From Providencia rustigianii DSM 4541 (lineage in GTDB: Bacteria > Pseudomonadota > Gammaproteobacteria > Enterobacterales > Enterobacteriaceae): a stretch of 64,000 nt of DNA. Shown in pieces: positions 48,937 through 57,563 of this stretch (the stretch's first letter is position 1; each line of letters begins with the position of its first letter). The notes beneath the pieces are model-generated. The model ran no database searches, was not told the DNA's origin, and was given only the letters and a program-made list of their open reading frames with translations. Location: positions 1,639-65,638 of the forward strand of contig NZ_GG703821.1 of the NCBI RefSeq assembly GCF_000156395.1, written 5' to 3'. The translations under genes were made by a program, and so were the position numbers.

Positions 48937-49061
48937 CTCTAAATAATTCGCAATGTGGCTAGGCGGCAAGAAAAGCTAAGCCTGGGGAACATACATAAGT
49001 ATGTGACTCAGGTTAGCGAGCGCAGCCAACAACGCCACAGTGTGAAGTATGACGAGGGTTA
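48937..49061. repeat. ERIC (IRU) repeat, copy 2
   Basis: About 125 bp sharing with copy 1 the CTCTAAATA-TTC left end, the GGCTAGGCGGC segment, the core GGGGAACATACATAAGTATGTGACTCAGG, GAGCGCAGCCAAC and the TGAAGTATGACGAG end. The right end coincides with the dnaB stop codon (49059-49061). Just outside the left end, 48913-48929 (TCAAAATATGACGAGAT) looks like another ERIC right end. Confidence 0.85.
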
Positions 49062-50468
49062 CTCGTCCTGATAGGCCGGCCCGGCATAATTATCAAACCT
49101 CGACCACTGCCCATTAAACGTCAACCTCACCGTCCCTATTGGACCATTACGCTGTTTACCCAAAATAATCTCTGCAACCCCTTTGAGGTCACTATTATCG
49201 TGATAAACCTCATCACGATAGATAAACATAATTAAGTCAGCATCTTGCTCGATAGACCCAGATTCACGTAAATCGGAGTTCACAGGGCGTTTATCTGCTC
49301 GTTGCTCAAGGCTACGGTTTAACTGAGATAGTGCTACAACGGGTACATTGAGTTCTTTTGCTAACGCTTTCAATGAACGCGAAATTTCTGCAATTTCTAA
49401 TGTACGATTATCCGATAACGCGGGCACTCGCATTAACTGAAGGTAGTCGATCATAATGAGACTTAACCCACCATGTTCACGATAAATACGTCGTGCACGG
49501 GAACGAACTTCCGTTGGTGTCAAACCAGACGAATCATCGATGTACATATTGCGTTTTTCCATCAAGATCCCCATGGTGCTGGAGATACGCGCCCAATCCT
49601 CATCATCTAATTGCCCCGTACGAATACGCGTTTGGTCGACGCGAGAAAGGGACGCTAACATACGCATCATGATCTGGTTACCGGGCATCTCCAAACTGAA
49701 AATGAGTACCGGTTTTTCTTCCGTCATCGCTGCGTTTTCGCATAAGTTCATCGCGAAAGTCGTTTTACCCATTGATGGACGCGCAGCCACAATTATCAGG
49801 TCAGAGCCCTGTAATCCCGCGGTTTTCTTATCCAAATCTTGATAACCCGTCGAGACGCCGGTTACCCCATCGTGGGGCTGCTGATATAGCTGTTCGATTT
49901 TCTCTACCGTTTCAGACAGAATCGCTTCGATCCCTTTTGGACCATCTTCTTTATTTGCTCTAGATTCTGCGATTTGGAAAACTTTACTTTCTGCTAAATC
50001 AAGCAAGTCCTCACTACTGCGCCCCTGCGGATCATAACCCGCATCGGCAATTTCATTTGCCACAGAAATCATATCGCGAACAACTGCACGTTCACGAACG
50101 ATATCAGCATAAGCATTAATATTCGCCGCACTTGGCGTATTTTTTGATAATTCAGCTAAATAAGCAAAGCCGCCAACACCATCTAATTCCCCTTGTTGTT
50201 CAAGGGATTCAGAAAGCGTGATTAAGTCAATGGGCTTGCCTTGTTCCAGCAAAAATTGCATTTGCGAAAAAATAGTACGGTGAGGACGACTAAAAAAGTC
50301 TGCCGATGTGACGCGCTCTGAAACCGTATCCCAGCGCTCATTATCCAACATCAGTCCCCCCAAAACAGACTGCTCCGCTTCAATAGAGTGCGGTGGAAGT
50401 TTGAGCCCTTCCATTTGCCGATCTCGCGGTGTATTTGTCTTGTAATCTGAGGAGGGTTTTTTAGCCAT
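49059..50468 (-). CDS. dnaB: Replicative DNA helicase DnaB
   Basis: DnaB is the hexameric 5'-3' helicase of the replisome. The N-terminal domain (about 20-125, from PPHSIEAEQSVLGGL) binds primase and loader, and the RecA-like domain carries Walker A ARPSMGKTTFAMN and ALSQLNRSLEQRADKRP. The C-terminus is a normal DnaB end (RFDNYAGPAYQDE). I chose the ATG at 50468 (469 residues; E. coli 471) rather than an upstream start at 50516, which adds a non-conserved stretch. There is no intein. The stop codon meets an ERIC repeat. Confidence 0.97.
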   Translation of the reverse strand: MAKKPSSDYKTNTPRDRQMEGLKLPPHSIEAEQSVLGGLMLDNERWDTVSERVTSADFFSRPHRTIFSQMQFLLEQGKPIDLITLSESLEQQGELDGVGGFAYLAELSKNTPSAANINAYADIVRERAVVRDMISVANEIADAGYDPQGRSSEDLLDLAESKVFQIAESRANKEDGPKGIEAILSETVEKIEQLYQQPHDGVTGVSTGYQDLDKKTAGLQGSDLIIVAARPSMGKTTFAMNLCENAAMTEEKPVLIFSLEMPGNQIMMRMLASLSRVDQTRIRTGQLDDEDWARISSTMGILMEKRNMYIDDSSGLTPTEVRSRARRIYREHGGLSLIMIDYLQLMRVPALSDNRTLEIAEISRSLKALAKELNVPVVALSQLNRSLEQRADKRPVNSDLRESGSIEQDADLIMFIYRDEVYHDNSDLKGVAEIILGKQRNGPIGTVRLTFNGQWSRFDNYAGPAYQDE

Positions 50469-50677
50469 ACTTAAAATATCCACGTCTATAATTAACCAAC
50501 AGTTAGTATACGCCAATCTGTGATGTCGTGTGGCGTCTTTATCAATCTCTCAACAAGATATTATTGCCATCATCACCAACACAACGCACAAACCGATAAT
50601 TCTTATTATTAAAGCATCGCGTTATGATGGCGCAATTGGTACTGTGAATAAAATAAACTAAAGCATTGGAGATAATC

Positions 50678-51661
50678 ATGGCAAAACGTATTGAATTCTC
50701 GCAGCATGGTGGTCCTGAAGTTCTCAATTTTGTTGACTATTCCCCAAAAGAGCCCGCCGAGCACGAGATCCAAATCGAAAACCGCGCCATTGGTATAAAT
50801 TTTATCGATACCTATGTTCGCAGTGGATTGTACCCAGTGCCAGCTTTACCGAGTGGTTTAGGAACCGAGGCGGCGGGTGTGGTCGTCAAGACAGGCTCTC
50901 AAGTCACTGGTTTCAAGCCAGGAGATCGAGTGGTTTATGCTCAAAGCCCTTTAGGTGCCTATAGTGAAGTCCATAATGTCCCGGTTAATGCAGTGGCTCA
51001 TTTGCCAAACGATATCTCCTTCGAACAAGCTGCCGCCAGCTCACTCAAGGGAATGACCGTCTACTACCTCCTAAATCAAACCTATAAAATTCAAAAAGAT
51101 GAAGTGTTTTTATTCCATGCCGCAGCGGGTGGTGTGGGATTAATTGCCTGTCAGTGGGCAAAAGCATTAGGCGCAAAAATGATTGGCACTGTTGGCTCAG
51201 AAGAGAAAGCACAACGCGCCAAAGCTGCGGGTGCTTGGGAAGTGATCAACTACCAAACTGAAAATATTGCAGAGCGAGTTAAAGAAATCACTCACGGCGA
51301 AAAAGTGAATGTGGTTTATGACTCGGTCGGGCAAGCCACTTGGCTAGCTTCTTTAGACTCACTAAAACGCAGAGGATTAATGGTGAGTTTTGGAAATGCG
51401 TCGGGGGCAGTAACTGGTGTAAACCTTGGTATTCTTAACCAAAAAGGCGCGCTATATGTTACCCGCCCATCACTCGGCGTCTATGTGACTAACAGAGCTG
51501 AGTTAGATCAAGCCAGTAATGCACTGTTTGATATGATTCTAAGTGGTAAGGTCAATGTGGATGTTCCTGCATCACAAATCTTTGCACTAAAAGATGCACA
51601 AAAAGCACACCAAACGCTGGAACAGAGAAAAACGCAAGGTTCTAGCCTGCTAATCCCTTAA
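50678..51661 (+). CDS. qorA: NADPH-dependent quinone oxidoreductase QorA
   Basis: QorA is a zinc-independent medium-chain dehydrogenase/reductase that reduces quinones with NADPH. The 327 residues equal E. coli Qor when started at the ATG at 50678, with GGAGA 5 bases upstream. The nucleotide-binding segment is LFHAAAGGVGLIACQWAKALGAK, and the YDSVG and PSGLGTEAAG motifs are intact. It diverges from dnaB as in E. coli and ends at a strong terminator. Confidence 0.95.
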   Translation: MAKRIEFSQHGGPEVLNFVDYSPKEPAEHEIQIENRAIGINFIDTYVRSGLYPVPALPSGLGTEAAGVVVKTGSQVTGFKPGDRVVYAQSPLGAYSEVHNVPVNAVAHLPNDISFEQAAASSLKGMTVYYLLNQTYKIQKDEVFLFHAAAGGVGLIACQWAKALGAKMIGTVGSEEKAQRAKAAGAWEVINYQTENIAERVKEITHGEKVNVVYDSVGQATWLASLDSLKRRGLMVSFGNASGAVTGVNLGILNQKGALYVTRPSLGVYVTNRAELDQASNALFDMILSGKVNVDVPASQIFALKDAQKAHQTLEQRKTQGSSLLIP

Positions 51662-51667
51662 GCAATA

Positions 51668-51703
51668 AAAAAGCGCCGAGCGATTGATAACTCGGCGCTT
51701 TTT
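51668..51703. terminator. Bidirectional terminator after qorA
   Basis: AAAAAGCGCCGAG (51668-51680) and CTCGGCGCTTTTT (51691-51703) form a 13-bp stem. It can end qorA and the small convergent lipoprotein gene, whose stop is 3 bp away. Confidence 0.93.
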
Positions 51704-51706
51704 TGA

Positions 51707-51880
51707 TTAGTAAATACCTTTGCGAGCTTGCTGCTCTTTATATCTCTGCTGATTTTCTTTGATGGTATTCAGTACACTGCCCTCATAGGGATCTTGTTTT
51801 GGAGGATCAGCAGGTTTACCACCTGTATTTGAACAACCAGCAACAACTAAAATTAATGAAGCCATTAATAACAGTTTCAT
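51707..51880 (-). CDS. Small predicted lipoprotein (57 residues)
   Basis: An unrecognised 57-residue protein starting MKLLLMASLILVVAGC. The lipobox V-A-G-C places the lipidated cysteine at C16, so the mature product would have 42 residues, highly polar (GGKPADPPKQDPYEG, then NTIKENQQRYKEQQARKG). Serine at +2 favours the outer membrane under the usual Lol rule. AGGTGG precedes the ATG, and a strong terminator follows the stop. Its two neighbours, qorA and dusA, flank pspG in E. coli; pspG is not visible here. No function can be given. Confidence 0.82.
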   Translation of the reverse strand: MKLLLMASLILVVAGCSNTGGKPADPPKQDPYEGSVLNTIKENQQRYKEQQARKGIY

Positions 51881-51981
51881 TTACCACCTATTTTATTTAT
51901 CAACATTATTTTAAGCATAGCATGCAGATAATCTGATACCTTGGTGTAAATACAGAAACTGTTATTTCGTTTAATTGGTAT

Positions 51982-53007
51982 TTACTCGCCTCGAGTGACA
52001 AAGGCTAATGCTTGTTCAACTACCGTCAAGTCTGCCCCTTTTTTGTGAGCATTTTCACTTAAATGACGACGCCATTGACGAGCTCCCGGAATACCTTGGA
52101 AAATCCCTAGCATATGGCGGGTCATGTGCCCTAAGTAGGCACCATTAGACAGCTCTTTTTCAATGTACGGATACATGCGACGTACCGCTTCAATGTTGTC
52201 CACAATTGGCATTGTTTCATCAAACAGTTGATTATCAACCGCCGTTAAAATTGATGGATTCTGATAGGCTTCGCGCCCCATCATCACACCATCTAAATAC
52301 TTGAGATGTTCTTTGGCTTCTTCAAGGGTTTTAACGCCGCCATTTATCGCCATTGTCAGATGAGGAAAATCACGTTTTAGTTGATAAACTCGCGGGTAAT
52401 CTAAAGGCGGGATTTCACGATTTTCTTTCGGACTAAGACCTGATAGCCATGCTTTTCTAGCATGGATAACAAATGTATCGCAGTCACCTTTGGTCGAAAC
52501 TGTATCGATAAAATCACAGAGAAATTCGTAGCTATCTTGCTCGTCGATACCAATACGAGTTTTGACTGTCACGGGAATCGACACCACATCACGCATCGCT
52601 TTCACGCAATCTGCCACTAATTGGGCGTCAGCCATCAAACAAGCACCAAAACGCCCATTTTGTACGCGATCCGACGGGCAACCCACGTTAAGATTGATTT
52701 CATCATAACCGCGCTCTTGCGCCAACTTGGCACACTGAGCCAGTGCCGCAGGATCACTACCACCAAGCTGTAAGGAAACTGGATGCTCTTCTTCGCTATA
52801 CGCAAGATAGTCACCTTTACCAAAAATAATCGCACCAGTGGTCACCATTTCGGTATACAACAACGTATTTTTAGTCAGTAAGCGATGGAAATAACGGCAA
52901 TGACGGTCTGTCCAATCTAACATCGGCGCAACCGAGAAGCGGTTAAGATTTTTGTCACCATCGGTTGTTGATGGGGTATTTTGTTCTAACGTTTGATTTT
53001 GTTGCAT
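51982..53007 (-). CDS. dusA: tRNA-dihydrouridine(20/20a) synthase DusA
   Basis: DusA reduces uridine to dihydrouridine at positions 20 and 20a of tRNA with FMN and NADPH. It is a TIM-barrel flavoenzyme of 341 residues. The catalytic cysteine is in [19 protein letters not shown]. The FMN/tRNA segments [14 protein letters not shown] and [23 protein letters not shown] match the DusA group. The N-terminal about 20 residues are not conserved, so a later start is possible. It lies near qorA, as in E. coli. Confidence 0.95.
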   Translation of the reverse strand: MQQNQTLEQNTPSTTDGDKNLNRFSVAPMLDWTDRHCRYFHRLLTKNTLLYTEMVTTGAIIFGKGDYLAYSEEEHPVSLQLGGSDPAALAQCAKLAQERGYDEINLNVGCPSDRVQNGRFGACLMADAQLVADCVKAMRDVVSIPVTVKTRIGIDEQDSYEFLCDFIDTVSTKGDCDTFVIHARKAWLSGLSPKENREIPPLDYPRVYQLKRDFPHLTMAINGGVKTLEEAKEHLKYLDGVMMGREAYQNPSILTAVDNQLFDETMPIVDNIEAVRRMYPYIEKELSNGAYLGHMTRHMLGIFQGIPGARQWRRHLSENAHKKGADLTVVEQALAFVTRGE

Positions 53008-53119
53008 GCTGGTCTTTTGGTGTTGGTATCGAATTTAAGGCTTATGCTTTGTGAAATAGCAAAAGAAAGCCGCATTTTAGCAGCTAGCTTTCTTTTGTCA
53101 TAATAAACTGTGCGGTTGT

Positions 53120-53449
53120 TTAGGCGACTTTCTGTGATTTTTGTTTTAGAAAATCTTCATAATGCAAAATATGACTAATTTCTTCCTGCAATCGAGGATC
53201 ATTTTCAACCTCCCAGATATCTAGAGCCTGTTGTAAATTTATCCAAAATTGCTTACTGGTTCCAAACGCTTTTGCGAGCTTAAATGCCATGTCAGTTGAT
53301 AACTTTCGATTATTATTAATCAAAGAGCTTACCGTGTTTCTATGAACACCTAATAATTCTGCCAGCTCATGAATTTTCATCCCTGTAGGGAGTAAGTATT
53401 CATATAACAAAATATCCCCCACACTTGCAGGTTTTCTCGTCGCTTGCAT
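53120..53449 (-). CDS. HigA-type antitoxin, XRE family
   Basis: A 109-residue XRE regulator of the HigA group: helix-turn-helix at about 25-75 (KIHELAELLGVHRNTVSSLINNNRK), with the typical FKLAKAFGTSKQFWINLQQALDIW tail. It should bind and neutralise the HigB-like toxin encoded just upstream and repress the pair. I chose the ATG at 53449 with GGAGGA five bases before it; one TTG codon earlier is too close to that site. It is separated from the toxin gene by 39 bp. Confidence 0.88.
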   Translation of the reverse strand: MQATRKPASVGDILLYEYLLPTGMKIHELAELLGVHRNTVSSLINNNRKLSTDMAFKLAKAFGTSKQFWINLQQALDIWEVENDPRLQEEISHILHYEDFLKQKSQKVA

Positions 53450-53488
53450 CAAATCCTCCGGTTTTTCTATTCCAAATAAATCATCTAG

Positions 53489-53794
53489 CTAAACATCTTT
53501 ATGAGGATCCAAATACAATCCCTCGACTGTATCTTTCCATTTAAATATAAGCCGATACTGCCCATTAACTCTAATTGAGTAAAATTCTTCCAACGGTGGT
53601 TTCAGCTGCTTAAACCGATTTCCTGGGGGACTTTTAAAATCCTGTAATGTTTTTGCTGCATTTAGCATGTCTAACTTTCGGGCTAAAACAGTGCAGATGA
53701 TAGACGGAATTAGACGATGTAACTTGCCATAGACATAAAATAGTCGTAAATACTCATCTCTAAAAATTAAACGACAATCATTATCTTCATTCAC
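53489..53794 (-). CDS. HigB-type toxin, RelE superfamily
   Basis: A 101-residue RelE/HigB-like protein, probably an mRNA interferase acting on translating ribosomes. The family core is visible as LARKLDMLNAAKTLQDFKSPPGNRFKQL, then FYSIRVNGQYRLIFKW, with the C-terminal aromatic/acidic end. I prefer a GTG start at 53794. An ATG at 53809 sits inside the GGAGGAGG ribosome binding site itself, and that site is correctly spaced (5-6 bases) from the GTG. The toxin gene precedes the antitoxin gene, as in higBA loci. Confidence 0.87.
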   Translation of the reverse strand: MNEDNDCRLIFRDEYLRLFYVYGKLHRLIPSIICTVLARKLDMLNAAKTLQDFKSPPGNRFKQLKPPLEEFYSIRVNGQYRLIFKWKDTVEGLYLDPHKDV

Positions 53795-54096
53795 ATAAAC
53801 CTCCTCCATGAGTCATTTATGATCCTGTAGGTAGCAATGACTAAAATAGCATTACGGCATTGAATGCACAATAGCACAGTGCATAGATGCGTACCATTTT
53901 TATTAATAGCGACCTATAGGAAAATAATAAATTAATTGATGAGATGGAGAAATATAGGCTATTTAGAAAAACACTTTTTCCTAATAAATCTTAGGAAGCT
54001 AATCATTAATTTGAAAAGGTTGAATGAAGCACCCTCTTTATCAATGATAAAAAGGGCGTTTGACTTATTCACGACTAGATCAGAATACGATTTTTA
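53795..54096. other. Intergenic region between higB-like gene and the nucleoside hydrolase gene
   Basis: About 300 bp without a gene. The higBA promoter should lie near 53810-53880. A nearly perfect 12-bp inverted repeat, CCCTCTTTATCA (54032-54043) with TGATAAAAAGGG (54045-54056), lies 41 bp after the nucleoside hydrolase stop but lacks a T-run. Confidence 0.5.
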
Positions 54097-55032
54097 TTAA
54101 CCAATATTTTTCAGTGCATCAATGACCATTTTCCAAAACTTATCACGATCTAATTTCACCGCGACTTGGGTATGGCAATCTTCAGGAATAGGATAACGAA
54201 AATCCGCCACCGTCATACCGAGAGTCAATGTACCGGTTAATTCAATATTCACAGGTACTTTCTGAGTCGTCATGACTGACGGATCAATGACATATGCAAC
54301 TGCACAAGGATCATGAACTGGGGGTGCATCAAAGCCTTGAGCCTGCTTGTACATTTTTCCAAAGAAATCTAATAGTTCGACAACAAATTGCGAGCAATTA
54401 GTCCCAATATCTGCAATTTTTGCGACAACTTCGGGGGTTGCTAGGGCTTGGTGAGTAAGATCCAATCCCACCATGGTTAACGGCCATGTTTCATTAAAAA
54501 CAATGTGTGCTGCTTCAGGGTCAATTTTGATATTAAATTCCGCGACCGGACTCCAATTACCCACGTGGTAACCGCCACCCATCAATACCACTTCTTTCAC
54601 TCTCTCCACAATGCGGGGTTCTAATCTCGCCGCTAGAGCAATATTGGTCAGCGCGCCTGTTGGCACTAATGTGATGGTTTTTGGCGGATGGGCCATAATC
54701 GTTTCAATGATTAGCGCGACAGCATGGCGCTCATCTAACTGTAATGTGGGAACTGGAAGCTCAGGCCCATCAAGCCCTGAGTCACCGTGAATATCTGGTG
54801 CAACTTCAACTTCACGCACTAATGGACGAGCCGATCCCGCCGCAAACGGAATGCCGCAAATATTTGCCATTTTGGCAATCGCTCGAGCATTATAGGTGAC
54901 TTTTTCGAGGGTTTGGTTGCCAGCTACCGTGGTGACAGCCAGTAAATCAATCTCCGGATTACCGTAAGCCAATAACATGGCGATAGCATCGTCATGCCCT
55001 GGGTCACAATCAAGAATAATCTTTTTTGTCAT
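54097..55032 (-). CDS. Pyrimidine-preferring nucleoside hydrolase (RihA/RihB type)
   Basis: A ribonucleoside hydrolase of 311 residues that releases ribose and a base from nucleosides, probably pyrimidine ones. The calcium-binding N-terminal DCDPGHDDA motif, the VAGNQTLEK segment, MGGGYHVGNWSPVAEFNIKIDPEAA and the catalytic HDP motif in PVHDPCAVAY are all intact. It resembles E. coli RihA and RihB about equally, so no symbol is given. It follows ornithine decarboxylase by about 100 bp in the same direction but is not functionally linked to it. Confidence 0.9.
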   Translation of the reverse strand: MTKKIILDCDPGHDDAIAMLLAYGNPEIDLLAVTTVAGNQTLEKVTYNARAIAKMANICGIPFAAGSARPLVREVEVAPDIHGDSGLDGPELPVPTLQLDERHAVALIIETIMAHPPKTITLVPTGALTNIALAARLEPRIVERVKEVVLMGGGYHVGNWSPVAEFNIKIDPEAAHIVFNETWPLTMVGLDLTHQALATPEVVAKIADIGTNCSQFVVELLDFFGKMYKQAQGFDAPPVHDPCAVAYVIDPSVMTTQKVPVNIELTGTLTLGMTVADFRYPIPEDCHTQVAVKLDRDKFWKMVIDALKNIG

Positions 55033-55131
55033 AGCGTTACCTTGTCGTTAATTGGGATCAGCATTTTACTGATCCCAATTTAGCTATCTCATAAGGCAAA
55101 ATCTATGATTAGTATCTGAATACGAAGAAAA

Positions 55132-57291
55132 TTATTTCAAAACATGCGCATACACGCGTTTAGGCCCATCTTCATTTTTCGAGATATAGACACCCTGTAG
55201 TTCAGGAGCAAAGCCCGGTAGCGCATTAATCCCCGCTTCCAACGCTTTGAAGTATTGCAGGACAGGGCCTGACCACACTTCTCCCGGCACCACACACAGT
55301 ACTCCCGGAGGATAAGGTAATGCTCCCTCTGCGGCAATGCGCCCTTCTAATTCATTCAATGGCAATAACTCCACATTTCCACGAATAAATTCAACGTGAG
55401 CCTGTTGTGGGTTCATTTTCACTTGCGGGAAATGCACTTTCCTGAACATCTGTTTTTGTAGCTGTTTAATATTGAAATCCACACTTAACTGGTGCATTTC
55501 TTGGCATAAGCGACGTAAAGTATAGCCTTGGTATTGTTCTTGATAACGCTGATAAACTGAAGGTAAAACCTCTTCTAATAACGCATCTTCATCTAAAAGT
55601 TGCTCAAAACGCACCAAATGAGAAACCAGCAGCTCAAGCTTTTCTTGTGACTCTGCGGGGGTTAACAGGAACAAAATGGAGTTTAAATCGCATTTTTCAG
55701 GGATCACCCCATGCTCACGCAGGAAGTGCGCCAGAATGGTGGCTGGAACCCCGAAAGACTCATACTCACCACTTTCCACATCAATTCCCGGAGTGGTCAG
55801 CATTAATTTACAAGGGTCAACAAAGTATTGATCTTGTGCGTATCCATCAAAGGCATGCCAACGTTCTTTTGGAATAAAATTAAAGAAACGCTGTTCCGAA
55901 GCAATTTGCTCGGTAGGGTATTCATCCCACGGTTTACCATCGACGAATTCAGGCACAAACGGTTTAAAGTAACGGCAATGCTTAATTATGGATTTACGGA
56001 CTTCAATCCCTTGTCTCACACACTCCATCCACATCATTTCTCCAGCCTCTCCTTGATGCATACGTGCATTCACATCCAAAGCGGCAAATAACGGGTAAAA
56101 TGGGCTAGTCGAGGCATGCATCATAAAGGCATTATTGAGTTTTTTATGGGATACAAATCGCTGCTGCCCTTTAATATGATTATCTTTTTTATGAATTTGC
56201 GAGGCTTGGGAAAAACCAGCGAGTTGTTTATGTACCGACTGCGTAACCATAATTCCTGGATCATTTTCATTTAATTCCAGCAATAATGGGGAGCATTGGC
56301 GCATCATTGGGATAAATTGTTCGTAACCAACCCATGCAGAATCGAACAAAATATATTCGCAAAGATGCCCAATTTTATCGACCACTTGCCTTGCGTTATA
56401 GACCGTACCGTCGTAGGTTCCTAACTGGATCACTGCCAGACGAAATGGCTTCTCAGCTTGCGCTTTTTCTGGCATCACTTCATTAATGCACTCACGCAGA
56501 TACTCTTCCGCGAAACAATGAGCATCAATGCCGCCAATAAACCCAAATGGGTTACGGGCAGTTTCCAAATAAACGGGGGTTGCTCCTGCTTGAATAAGCG
56601 CCCCGTGATGGTTTGATTTGTGATTGTTTCGGTCAAAGAGCACTAAATCTCCCGGTGTGAGCAAGGCATTCAGAACCACTTTATTCGATGATGAAGTACC
56701 ATTGAGCACAAAATAGGTTTTATCGGCATTGAACACTTTCGCTGCAAATTTTTGTGCTTCTTTTGCCGCTCCTTCATGAATCAACAAATCTCCCATGGCG
56801 ACATCGGCGTTGCACAGGTCAGTACGAAATAAGTTTTCACCGTAGAATTGATAGAATTGCTCTCCGGTAGGATGGCGACGGAAAAATTGTCCGCCTTGAT
56901 GCCCCGGACATGCAAAAGTCACATTGTGTCCAGCAGCATAATCCATCATTCGAGCAAAAAATGGGGGTAATAACTGCTCAAGATATTGATTCGCCGCCTC
57001 ACGTAACTGACGGCTATTTTCTTCACGAGCCGCAGGGGCTGGTGGCAATAATGCGGTTAAATAGGGTGGTTTATTTCCATGTTCTGGTAGCTGTTTATCA
57101 CTAATGATAAACAGTGGAATACTGAGCTTACTATCAGCAACCCTCTTCCACAGCCCTTGGTTGGCATCTTGTTCAGATAGCACAACCGCAGCAATATTGT
57201 TTAACTGTGCATCGCGAATATCTACCCACTGAAAAGCACCAGTAAAATAGATAGCGACCCCCTGGCTACATGCCACATTGATTTTCTTCAT
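55132..57291 (-). CDS. speC: Ornithine decarboxylase (SpeC-like)
   Basis: A PLP-dependent fold-III-like decarboxylase (Orn/Lys/Arg family) that makes putrescine from ornithine. With the ATG at 57291 the protein has 719 residues and the cofactor lysine is K355 (QSVHKQLAG), the number it has in E. coli ornithine decarboxylases. The wing domain covers about 1-105. The MKKINVA start and the VYAHVLK end resemble constitutive SpeC rather than inducible SpeF. No potE and no speFL leader are adjacent, which supports that, but the central domain is equally like SpeF. The ribosome site before the ATG is poor; a TTG start at 57363 is possible. Confidence 0.88.
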   Translation of the reverse strand: MKKINVACSQGVAIYFTGAFQWVDIRDAQLNNIAAVVLSEQDANQGLWKRVADSKLSIPLFIISDKQLPEHGNKPPYLTALLPPAPAAREENSRQLREAANQYLEQLLPPFFARMMDYAAGHNVTFACPGHQGGQFFRRHPTGEQFYQFYGENLFRTDLCNADVAMGDLLIHEGAAKEAQKFAAKVFNADKTYFVLNGTSSSNKVVLNALLTPGDLVLFDRNNHKSNHHGALIQAGATPVYLETARNPFGFIGGIDAHCFAEEYLRECINEVMPEKAQAEKPFRLAVIQLGTYDGTVYNARQVVDKIGHLCEYILFDSAWVGYEQFIPMMRQCSPLLLELNENDPGIMVTQSVHKQLAGFSQASQIHKKDNHIKGQQRFVSHKKLNNAFMMHASTSPFYPLFAALDVNARMHQGEAGEMMWMECVRQGIEVRKSIIKHCRYFKPFVPEFVDGKPWDEYPTEQIASEQRFFNFIPKERWHAFDGYAQDQYFVDPCKLMLTTPGIDVESGEYESFGVPATILAHFLREHGVIPEKCDLNSILFLLTPAESQEKLELLVSHLVRFEQLLDEDALLEEVLPSVYQRYQEQYQGYTLRRLCQEMHQLSVDFNIKQLQKQMFRKVHFPQVKMNPQQAHVEFIRGNVELLPLNELEGRIAAEGALPYPPGVLCVVPGEVWSGPVLQYFKALEAGINALPGFAPELQGVYISKNEDGPKRVYAHVLK

Positions 57292-57500
57292 AGCAGTCTG
57301 GCTCTTGGTTAGCTGAGGTAAAGAGGCGGTCAATATACTTGATAGATAACGAGATTGAAACAATCGAAGCGTGAGCAGAAAAATTCAAATTGACCTAAGT
57401 TGAATCTTTTTTATAACTTGCTGGTTAATAGCATAAAAATTTCAAAGGAGGACTCACGACTCATCAGCATTAAAACATAACATAGAAATAGTTTGCAGAT

Positions 57501-57544
57501 TAACCGACTAATTCACATTTATATTACAGTGAATGAGTCGGTTA
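57501..57544 (-). terminator. Long hairpin between ynaI and the ornithine decarboxylase gene
   Basis: TAACCGACTAATTCAC (57501-57516) and GTGAATGAGTCGGTTA (57529-57544) pair over 16 bp with one mismatch and a 12-base loop, 20 bp after the ynaI stop. No T-run follows on the minus strand. Confidence 0.5.
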
Positions 57545-57563
57545 ATTTTACAGGATTGGGAAG

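Noticed and set aside
53120-53794. Prophage or integron remnant around the higBA-like pair
   Set aside because: No integrase, attachment-site repeat or other phage gene is nearby; the pair lies between two ordinary genes.
57291-57563. speFL-type ornithine-sensing leader peptide upstream of the ornithine decarboxylase gene
   Set aside because: No short frame with a ribosome site and sequence like the known leader was found on the minus strand.
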